NCBI GenBank assembly: GCA_032622095.1
Contig: CP136066.1
Location: forward strand, 117,075,319 to 117,139,318
Source of the DNA: Siphonodentalium dalli
Lineage: Eukaryota > Mollusca > Scaphopoda > Gadilida > Siphonodentaliidae
Length of the DNA stretch: 64,000 bases
Direction: 5' to 3'
A program made the position numbers and the translations under genes. Of the stretch, positions 24,101-36,100 are shown piece by piece (within the stretch, counting starts at the first letter, position 1; each line of letters begins with the position of its first letter). The notes below the pieces were generated by a model. It did not search any database. It had not been told where the DNA came from and saw nothing but the letters and a program-made list of their open reading frames with translations.

Positions 24101-27100
24101 TTTATTCTTTGCATGAATAAATCTTTCAGCATGCCCTACAGCCAACATTTTTCATCCAATTCATCCCAAATGTCATAAGGCTCTTCCGCCTCAGGTTGAT
24201 CTTGGGTATTACTTGAACATTTTAATTCTGCACCCCAGATCGCTCCTTTGAATGTAATGTATAACATTATCCCCTCTCCAAGTTGAGCTACAGTGTCATA
24301 CCCCACTTTCAAAGAAAATGGGGGGTATACTGGATTGACTGCGTCTGTCCGTCACACTTTCTCCCTCCGTGTGTCCGTCCGTCTGTCGGTCCGTCCGACC
24401 TCATAACTCGAACAACTATGAACCAATTTCAATAACTTTTTGTATGCAATTTCCTTAGAACCGCCTCTCCACATGATGCTAATTGCGGTGCGGTCCGACT
24501 TTCTTTTTTTAAGTCACGCCTTACTTTTCGACTTATTTTGACTTAGAAAATTCTGTCCGACTTAATAACTATAACAAATATGAACCGATTTCAATAATTT
24601 TTGGTATACATGCTTCTCACAACACCCTCTCTACATGATGTGGCTCAGGGTTGGCTTGGACTGTTTTTCCTAACATTACACTTCATTTTCGACTTATTTT
24701 GACTTAGAAAATTTTGGGATTTTTTTTTAATCCAAATTTTTCTTTAAAGTTAAAAATCTTTTTTGTTGGGTTTACGGATAATGCGGGTTGAATTGCCACG
24801 GTGGGGGTATGATAGCACGCGACTGCACACCTCTTGTTGAAACTTTCATTTCATATATGAGGCTATGAGTATGGAATTTCCTAAGTAAAGCAGATTACGG
24901 GACATTTAATTTTGAATATCTGACAACTGGATACAAATGCTGATGGTTTTTGTGACTACATTTGAATTGATTGTACATGATTTTGGTATATTTATCATTA
25001 CTAGTGCATGAACTGTATATTCCAGGCTCTTGGAATGCTGTTTTGGCACAAACACAACATAGAGAAAGCTATTGCTGACTTACCTAACTTCACTCCTTTC
25101 CCTGATGAATGGACTGTTGAGGACAAAGTGCTGTTTGAGCAGGCATTTAGCTTCCATGGCAAAAGTTTCCATAGAATCAGACAAATGGTGAGACATCCTA
25201 GTTACTCGAGTATTCCAAATAATTAATACAGTCTCTACAATAGTGAGACATATCTAGTTACCAGATTAATACATCCAACGAGACAGCATTCAAACTCCCT
25301 ATATACATGTCATTCACAGGATCATACTCAGCTCTTGGATCCATTGGATTGCTGAAATATTTTAACTGCTGATTGATGATTATTAAAAAATGTTTACTTG
25401 GCAATACTTTGTTTACCAGCAGTCAGTGATCCACTTCTGATTGGACATTATACAGTTATCGCATTGTTTCGAGGTTGACACGTGGAATTGTCAACCCGAG
25501 GAAGTCAATATTCACAAGGCCGTAGGCCGAGGCAGGTCTGTCATTTTACGCGGGCAATTTCGATAGCCCGCGTGCAGCCCGCGTATTTTCGATTACACGC
25601 GTGCGACAGTTTCGCCCGCGTCGGCTTTCAAAATCAATGTGCTTTAAATGGCAAGTCAGGGGTTAAGACAATCTGATTGAAGCCAGTCGGGTCAAATGTG
25701 ACGAACGTCATCGTCGGCATCTGTGTTCTTTGATGTTTCTAGACAGTGTCATGAGTTTAACACCCCGTGCTCTTCCTGCAACACGTGCTCGGTATTACGT
25801 CAGCATCGTCGGCACTTTGATAACTGAATCTGCTTGCTATTTTTACATGCCTGCACCTTCCACATGTTTTGAACTGGGGCTCTGTCCATAGTTGAGCTGT
25901 GACTCTATTCAGGGAGCCAAATTAACTATAATGCAATAATGGCTGATCAAAAAGGCTGCCACGTTCAGTTAAAAACTTTCGAAGGATGGAATACTGGAGG
26001 CCAGATTGGCTATGATATTGTTAACGCAAACGGGCGGGATTTTGTAGAACGCGTGTGGTGTAAAATATGTGCACGCCACTGTGACCGATTGAGATCAACA
26101 TGCCACGGGAAAGTATGAATGAATATAAAACTTTGCTGGTGGCATAACACATTGCCAGATAATCCCAGATATGTCATAATTTTGAATTTTTTTTTTAACA
26201 TGATCCTGAGTTCCCTCGTTTCAAATAATTTTCAGTGTGAACAATCAATCATTCTGTTAAATTTATAATATCAATGTTCAAACCCTCCAAATTTGTCATT
26301 GTTTGCTTTCTAAACCATAACCATTTCCATAACTACACTTACCTAGGTTACCTACATTTACCTAGCGTAGTATCAAACACAACATATCAATTTGATGTTG
26401 GTCAGTGTAACAATCCCAGGGGTAGGCAAACATAAACACTCAAACAAGAATAAATAAGATTGAACAACTTTATTGATAACATACAAATACATTCTCCAGT
26501 CTGGTCTGTTCCTTTTGGAGTATATCTGGCTAAGCAAATAGCATGAATAAATCACGAGGGCTATTAGCACTCGTCACTGGGGTTCACGTGGGCGATTTTG
26601 TAGCCCTCGTCAATTTTTCATATGGACAGGCCTGCCGAGGTGAATATTGACTTCCAAAGGCTGACAATTCCTTGTGTCAACCAAGAAACAATGCGATAAA
26701 TGTTTTATTATATGAAACTCGCTGTGATTGGACAAGACGTTGTGACGTTGAATGTCGCTGGGAAAATCAGGTCTGATAATAAGTTATGTTAACCCCTGAA
26801 ATATCTGACGTCACTCAGAACTGTTATTAACCTCTTGTTTGATTAATGAGGTGAACATCATTAGATATCTCGATTTTTTCGTTATGTTTTAACATAGGAA
26901 TTGGGAAAGAAACTTATGATCATATAATAATATAAGTTGTCCAGCACAGTCAAGGCTGATTTGACCCCATTTGTTGAGGATTTGTGATCCATGCAAAGGG
27001 AAGGTAACCTGATGTATGTATCTGGGCAAGTTTTTCTGTTGCTTTCTGATGGGAGGTGGTTTCTACAGGCAGTGGAGTTATTTCCCAGTGCAATTAACCC

Positions 27101-30100
27101 TCTGTGCTGTCTTTCCTCAACCTGTAAAACTGACAATGTCGTGATATGACCTAGCAGCTGAAACTACAATAAACTCTATTAAACCAAAACAAACCATGCC
27201 TGTCACTATGCCTGCATGTTGTAATTTTCAGAAGTCCTACATGGTAATGCTGATTTGAATCTGTATTTGTATATCTGTATCGTATACTATCATATTAAGT
27301 CACCCTATTTTGATAAGAATTTTAGCTTTTAAACCTGAAATATCCCTTCCAACAAAATTTAGTACACATGGAATGGGCCCATGGGATGATATTAGCATTT
27401 TCCATTCTAGAGTATCTTTAAATGTTAATAGTTGTGTATGTCCCCTGCTTTATATTGAATCTATTGGCCATTTGGTTTTGAGGCTTGTCATCAGCAAACC
27501 CCTCAAACATCTAAAGAGTAACCAATTATGATGTTTGTAAATTCAATTTTATAGTTTAGGCCAAAAAAAAAAATTCAATTTTATAGTTTAGGCCAAAAAA
27601 AAAAAGTGTTTTGATTCTCAGGCAATTGTTTTTGAGAATCGATGAGGGAGCGAGGGTTTTATTTTTATTTTTTATTTTCGTTATGGGGATAATGCCCATA
27701 GTTTAAAGCATGGGTTATACTTTCCCAGGTTAAGAAAATGTAAGGAGAACATTGTTTTGATATAATTTTATAAACTAATGTATTCCACTATAAAGAATGA
27801 CCATAATAAGATCGTTCTCAACGTTGTAGATTGACCAGTCTACTAACGTTTTATCACCTGTTGTCACATTTAATGGGAAAATAATATTTGCGTTTCTAAT
27901 ATTGTTTCGTAACAAGCCTGTTTAATAACAACAAACAGAGCTAAATATCCAGTTCAATTACTCAAATAAAAATACGGAAATTGAATACAAACGAAAAGAT
28001 ATATATACATGTAGTGATCTTCATAGAAAGTCTAGAATGACTTATTCTGCCGTATCTGAATAAGTATTATGTACCTCAATACATGCCAGCCATAACAACT
28101 TCAATTATTAAACCATCGACGTATATTGTGTAGATCGATGATTAAACCAGCATCCACATCGCCAATACGCACCATATTTCTTTCCGGTTTGCTTTCCCGA
28201 AATTATAAATCTCAGAATTGTTTCCCGTTTAGCGTTTACCTTTTCGAATTGATAAAATACCGAAATATTTGAACACATTTTACTCAATAAACTTGGGGTT
28301 TGGGCACCTTGTGGTGACAATATACCTGGTAGTTATCGTTGCCTATTGTCTGTTTTTGAATACCAACACATACACCATTGTATGTCTATCATATTCGGTG
28401 TTTGAAACATAACTAATTTCTGTTTTCTAGTTTCCTATTTTCGTGTTATCATTTGACAGCGTGGTCAAATTTGAAAATCGTAATAAAATGGTTCAACGCG
28501 GGCCTTTTTTCCAGACGCGGCTATGCCTGAGAATCAAAACCCTTTTTTGTTTTGCCTTATCATATTATATTGTTTATCTGGAACTGTTGATTATTCCTGT
28601 CCTCCTGCCCCTCTGCCACCAAAACTCGACCAGACATGTGGCATGTGTATGTGCACATGCTATATTCTCCGGTATGTCGCACAGGAGAGTGATCCAACTT
28701 TAATTGTCAAGCATCTGTTTGCATGGAGAAATTGCATGGAGAAATACTTTTAGATATATTGGTACCTGTCATGTCCAATTTTATTTGAAATAATATTTTA
28801 TTTCAGCTGCCAGACAAGTCCATTGCTAGTTTGGTGAAGTATTATTATTCATGGAAGAAAACTAGATCCCGAACAAGCCTGATGGACAGACAAGCCAGGA
28901 GTCTGTCCCAGAAAGATGATAGGTGAATTTTTAACCTGAGATATTTAATCAAAAGACTATGTGCATTTTGAGATATTTTGGGAAGAAGAATCTTGTTTAC
29001 ATATGTTTCTTTGAGAAATAATTAAATTCAAATCAAAGTTCCTTAATATAAATAGGAAGTGTTTTATCTTAACCCTTTCAGTGCCAAGTCCGATTTTTGT
29101 ATCGACCCATAAGAGTTCTTTCCATCAATGTATCACATTATTATAATCAATAAATTCGAAAAAATGATCAAGGAAATATGGGTTGATACAAAAATCGGGC
29201 TTGGCACTGAAAGGGTTAATGAAGGGCTCCTAAGATCTAAGACAGAGGTGTCGACAGCTCATGATGATATTTTTACTTTATGTTGAATCTTTTGAGCAGA
29301 GCTGAAAAAGGCTACCAGCTGTGATATGCCAAAGGGGAATCCCCTATAAGTAGGAATCCAGAATGGAAGGAACTATGAGCTAAGCTTTTGGTATTCTGTT
29401 TGCGGTAACAGATAAAGCAGAGGTTTTTCTTTCAAAACCTTACTTGACAGGTAGAATGTGATACCAGAAATAATAAAATGATTTTTCATTACACTCATGA
29501 ATGTGAAAATTCATATGAAATGCCGAAGTCTATTAGTGCTACCAACATCTGAACATTGTTTTTTTTTTTATTGTTGAATTGATATCAAATGACTGAGACA
29601 TTACTTTACATGAGATGAAGATAGAACATGACATAGAGATAATATAGCCCATTTCATTTCATTAAATTTAACTTTTGCCATGTGATGTTTTTTCAGACAT
29701 TCAGCATACAGTAAAACCTGTCTTGAGAGACCACCATTTTTTCAGGGAATGGACCTTCAAGACAGGTGGTCTTCCAATAGAGTGGCATACCAAAAAATGT
29801 CAAATTCTGTAACATGAAATAAGGCACCAGAAACCCTTAAAGTTTATTTGCCAGGCAACACAAAACCATTGCCACATCCTCTCATTTAAGTCGCCGTTCA
29901 AAGTACGTCGTGCTGTCACATACTTTCTTGAAGAATTATGTCCATTCTCCCATCGGATGGAATCTTTGTTTTGAATTATTTTCTGAATTTGTGCTTTGCC
30001 AACAGAGTTCACACAATATTTTTCTCACACTTATCAATCATGGTGATTCTTTCCTAAAGAGTGAGAATTTTACGTTTTTTTCTGTGTCGTTGCATATTTA

Positions 30101-33100
30101 GAAAAATGATCCATAATTTTATAAGAACTTACAAACTGAGAGCCACAAGACTATCAAATGAATTTATAGGACAACATGGCTAATTAGTATGTCAACAGAT
30201 AAATTGAGTACACGCATCCACTAAACCAATTTTCACAGTTTGGGCTTCCCTCAATATATTAATTAATTGTTCTGAGTTAGTTCAAGCGTTAGTCAAAACA
30301 GATACCAGTATTGAATCATGTCTACTTATTTCTATTTGTTAATGGCATCCAGACTGACGCCAATTAAATATATAATCATACAGCTATTAAATAACAGTTA
30401 GTCGCAAAGTACTTTCCATGTGAACAGAATGTGTCCATTTCCTTTGGGGGATAAACCGTAAGACTGGTGGTCTCTCAAGACAGGTTTTACTGTATCTGAT
30501 AATCAATTATCAGTTTATATTAACAAATTCCCTGGGGGTTTCGTGACCAATCGTTCTTAAAATGAAAATTGCTGACAATATTATAAATAAGTGTTAAGTT
30601 TGTAAAGCGAAAAACAATCTGGTTTGCACTTGAATAGCATAATGTAATCTCTATACATTGTCTTCCACAAACTCAAAGACATTTTTATGGTCTCTGAACG
30701 TTCATCTACATGTATCTATTGTATTTGTTAGTATATATTTGTTAATTTAACTATTACAGTGATGGTAGATCTGAAGATGGAAGTTCGGATTCTGAAGAAA
30801 CTGAAAATAAAGAGAATGGTGTCAAGGTAGCAAATTATAAATGTTCTCTAGTTTGCTTTAAATTTAACTCTCATTTGATTGACTCGCTCTAATGATTGAT
30901 GACTAAATAACTTATTTCTTCGGTATTAATAGTAACTGAGACAATTGTTAATAGTTATATATCTTCTTCCATAGATGGTTTGGTTGTTATCACACTCATT
31001 CAGCTCACATTATTGGACTGCTTGTTCTTACTATAAGTTTCCTGTTTGTTTTTTTCAGTTTTGCAAAAACACTGCTTTTACTATTTTTCAGATATTCATA
31101 TGTAACCTTTTTATATTTTTCAGAAGGAAGATCGGCCACTGTGCTCAAACTGTAATGTGAAGTCTAGTCAACTACATCCAACACCTAAAGGCTCGTTGTG
31201 CAACACATGCTATCAATACTGGAGGTACTATACTTTTTAACAAAAGTCTACGTAATGTACATTGTAGTACCTATCCTACTTAGCTCGTCCTAAGACCATA
31301 ATTTTCGTGGCATGGCGGTCCATTGTTTAGTGTGCTTAACTTGTTAAGTCTTAGTGTTTTAGTGAATATGTTTTAATTCTGATTGCTCACATTTAGACAG
31401 CACACTGCATTGGAAGTCTTGGTGTGAGAATGCCATGAATATGTTTTGTGATTGCTGCCATTTAGACACCACACTTCATTGGATGCCTTTGGCAAACAAC
31501 ATCATTCTGTAATTCTGGTGGTCCAGTCTTTAGTGTTTAACTCATTAAGTCTTGGCGTGAGAATGCCATGAATATGTTTTGTGAGAATGCCATTTAGACA
31601 CCACACTGCATTGGATGCCTTTGGCAAACAACATCATTCTGTAATTCTGGTAGTCCAGTCGTTAGTGTTTAACTCATTAAGTCTTGGTGTGAGAATGCCA
31701 TGAATATGTTTTTGTTCTGATTGCTGCCACATAGGCACCACACTCTATTGGATGCCTTTGTCAAGCAACATCATAAAGTAATTCTTGTGGAGGACTTACC
31801 CATAAACCTGCAGGCTTGGTGCAGAAATGCTCGATAGTAACCTGGGTAACCTGACTGATGTATCTGGTCAAGTTTGGTTACTGGGGTTGGTTGTTGCATG
31901 CAGTGGTGTGATTTACCAGTGAATTTAACCGTCATTGCCATCTTTTCGCCACCAAGCTAGTGGTATACGATTTCAAGGGTTGAAGGCAGGGTTGGTGATT
32001 TTTAAGATTTTTTTTTATTTAAATCAAGATTCTTTTTATTAAAATTGATTTTTTACCAATTTTTTTTATAACTGTTATGAAAATATGTAATTGTGCAATT
32101 TCTTTGATAAATGAAGGTTCTGAATGGTGTTGCTTATTATATCCCAGGCTGGATTAATCAGAATTCTATGATCGTATTAGTATTTAATATTTTTGTATAC
32201 CAATCAAACACAAATATCATGGCAGTACAGATATAGTGATCATGTACTTTATGCATACACTAAGGTCCATACGTGGGTTCTAATGTTGTAATTATCTGGA
32301 AATGTAGACCTGTGCTTAATCTTTTACTAATAAATTTAGTCAATTTTCACTGAAAACTGAATATTATCAATCACGTTTACTCTCAGTGACAGTAATCACA
32401 TCATATATCGAGTATAGACACTAGACAACTAAAGTAGTTAAATGGCAGAGTATATGGTAGATTTACTCAGTTAGCATTTACTTGTATGGTAATCAGAAAA
32501 GGAAAGATAATTTAAACAGCGTAGTTGCAAACAATACCAACAATGCAAAGCGGAACAGGCCATTTGCTGGAGCAGTAAATACGGTATCATGTTGTATACC
32601 TGTAGTTTCTATGGGGTTGATAATTACAGTACAATTTCATATCTATTATCCAATTTGTATACTGTTTAATCATAGTCATGTTATAGTTTACAGAAACATT
32701 GTTAGATATTGCAGTTCTTGACTTTTTATCATGATTTAAAAAATGTTGATTTAAATCAAATTTTTTTGGGGAAAAAATCATTGATTTAAATCAATGATTT
32801 AAATCACTTGATTTAAATCGGCCAACCCTGGTTGAAGGAGGTCTAAAAAGTAAGAAAATAAGTATTTGGGAGACATAACTGCCAGTGTAGCCTGTGTTAA
32901 ATGTGGCATTGATGGTTTGATTATTTACAAAGCTGTGGATGTTGACAATAAAGTAAGAAATTTGGATGTGTAACATGATTTGCGTGAGTGCAGGCCAACT
33001 CCTTGTGATTTGCTCCAGGAAAATATCCTGATTTCTCTCCCCTGAATTTTGTCATCTGTGTTTACAACTTGCAAGACAATTTATATTAAGTTTCAAAACT

Positions 33101-36100
33101 CTACTTATGGTTTGGCGAGGGACGTTTGGTGGGTGAGTGTCCGGGCAGGCCGGCAAGAAACCTATAAAACATAGCCGTTTATTCAAGTAATCTAACAATT
33201 TTTGGTTTGTGATTCATTTGTCATGTGTGGCAGCTGTACGTAGAAAATCAGATCCACCCCGACTTTCTAACCAGAGTTATGCCACTTGTTTCTATTTATA
33301 TTTTATGTTCGTTAGCATGATAACTTGAACAAACCCTAACAATTTTCATTCATATTTGGTATATGGATCTTTCACAACAATATCGATCGATTTCAAAAAT
33401 AATTTTTGTCCGATTTCTTTTACCTAAGTTATGGCCCTTAGTTCATCAATTTTTACCAATTATATAAAATGTTATGTCTCTTATCATCATAACTCAATCA
33501 AAAGTCCAACTATTTCATCCATATTTGGTCTATGGACCTTTTACAACAGTATCTCGAAACCCAGATTTGTTCGATTATTTTTTACCTGTGTTTCGGCCCT
33601 AAGTTTGTCTATTTTGAAAAATTTATGAAATTCTAGGTCTGTTATTGCGATAACTTGAACAAACGTCAACCAATTTTATTCATATTTGGTATATGGATCT
33701 TTCACAACAGTATCTCAAACAAATTCGAAAACCAGATTTGTCCAATCCGTTTTATGTTTACCCATACCATATGGTAAAATAGTGTCAATGTCCGGATTGA
33801 GCACTCGTCGTTCGTCTGTCCTTCCATCTATCTGTCCGTCTGTCTGTTCATCTGCCCATAGACACTTTACACATGGTGCGATAACTCAAACATTTTCCAT
33901 CTGTTCCGAAACCAAATTTTGTATCTCAGACCACAATACAGATCGAGTTTGAGTATGTGTTTGATCCGAGTTTTTTTTACGACCCATGCTGTGACATTCT
34001 CAATGACTCGACCATGCATTTCAAAAAACCATAATACCGCCACTTGTATTCAAAGGCGACTATATAGTTGGTGTGTTTTAGTGTTTTAGAGCGCAAACAG
34101 CCATGTGGCTTTCACATGTTGGGGATATAGTAGGCTCCTGCGAATATTCGATATTCGATTCGAAAGTCAAATTCGATTCGAATTCGAGTCGAAATTGCCA
34201 ACTCGAAATTTCGAATATACTTTGACGGAAACGTAAGCTGTTTACGGACAAGTACACATGTCGATCTTAGCTGTTTTTGTGGCATTTAATTCCAGAAAAT
34301 TATGTATATATACACCTAATAATTCTTATTCTACATCGCGGATGTTCGCATGCTATTAAATATAATTATAGCCAGCAATTAGCCACTATAGGACGACTAA
34401 ATAGAAGGGAATTATAGCTTTAAAATGGTAGCAAAAGCTCGGAGATTGCCGATGGACCGACGACGCGAGTAGCTATCGGTTGCTATGAGACTGAGCAACC
34501 GATAGCGTTATCCATCGTCTATCCGTCTCAAATTCCGCATTATGTAATATCGTTGAGACTGTAAACAACACGTGTTCCCGGTGTTGAAAAGAGCATTTTG
34601 GCGGTGTTTTCTTTTGAAGTTGTCTTTCAGTTTCGGAGCTTTCGTTTACACTGGACAAAATGTCGACAGTCATTCATGTTTATTTTAAAGGTACTCAATC
34701 CGATAAAACTCCTCTCAATTACTATTTCAATGGCTTCCGGGGGTCAAAAATATTTGATTCAAATCGAGGAAGTCACCCATCAAAGCTCAGATTTGTTAGA
34801 TATCGATTTTAGAAATCTATTATTTTTCATTATCGGGAATACTTTCTGGCCCAGAACTCAGTCAAAATTGCATTATTATTACCACTTGATTTTAGAGTTA
34901 TCCATCCTTGTCTGTTTGAATAGATTTTGGTGTACACATCCCGAGCAGATAACGGCTGTTGAAGGCAATTATTAGTACTCATCTCGAGTAAATAACAAAT
35001 TTCAAAAATCAATATCTAATAACTATGAGCTTTGTTTGATGGGTTCCTCGACTCGAATCAAATATTTTTTACCCCCAAACCCAAAGAAATAGTAATATAG
35101 GACCCCCTGATCGGATTGTTGTTGTTGGAATCTGTTGAGATGGGGACCCTCTGTTCGGATTGAGTACCTTTAAACATGATAAAGCTTCAGGCAGTGCAGG
35201 GACTTACACGTGTGATGAATGCAACATGGTGTATAAAACGCAAGCATCTGGGACAACTATGGAATCATCTACCCTGCGACTGTTGTTGCGTCTTCAAGTT
35301 TATAACAACGAGTGTTTCCGAATGCCGAATTGCAATTTTGCATGTACATGCAGACTATATAAATTTTGCGTGATTTTAGTTCCGATAATACGTTTAGTGG
35401 TAATATATTAATTGTTGTGATGGCAGCATGGACGTTTTAATTTGGTTTTTTTTCTCGACAATTATAAATCGAAGTTATAGAGGATCTCACATGAGTTTCT
35501 ATTTTATACGGAATTTATCAACCGAGTTCACTAAATTCGATTTGAGCCGAGGTTTACCGAGGCTCAAATAGAATTTAGTGGACGAGGTTGATAAATTACG
35601 TATAAAATAGGACGAGTGTGAGATACTTTTTATCACATGATCAAATAAACGCGAAGCAATGCGAAATATCCATCGAAAACAACGATAAAAACCGCAGCGA
35701 TCGCAAGTCATTTGAAGAACGATGTGACGTCATCGCACGCGCTGATATTAAACGTGTCTCTTATCGATAATTATGAAACTGCTTTTATGGGCAAATTATG
35801 TGATAAAATAGTATCTCAAACGACGGTTTATCGCCACATAAGTTGTGATGGATCTTCATGCATGTAGTTCATAAAACTTTTCACAAATTGTCTAATCGTT
35901 AACAAAACATGCCTAATTGAGAAGCAACACACATATATGATTTCGATTCGATATTCGATTCTATATTCGATTCGATTTCGTGAATTCGATTCGAAATTCG
36001 ATTCGATCAAAATATCCAATTCGCAGGACCATAGGATATAGCTACTGTTTCCAAAAAACAGTCATTCTAGGTTGGGTGTAATGGCTACCTCCAGACAATG

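Larger units (their letters stand above)
34131..36033. mobile_element. hAT element, family 2, with transposase relic
   Basis: The ends TAGGCTCCTGCGAAT and (complement of right end) TATGGTCCTGCGAAT match at 13 of 15 positions. The 8-bp duplication GGATATAG stands at 34123-34130 and 36034-36041. Subterminal blocks consist of ATTCGATTCGA-type words on both sides. It contains a TTAA MITE (34689-35169), a long hairpin (35473-35630) and a short BED-finger-like coding relic. A half element of the same family starts at 53513. Confidence 0.88.

Noticed and set aside
34598-34975. 125-residue open frame on +
   Set aside because: It crosses the boundary of the nested TTAA MITE. Only the short alternative frame from 34660 makes sense, as a transposase relic.
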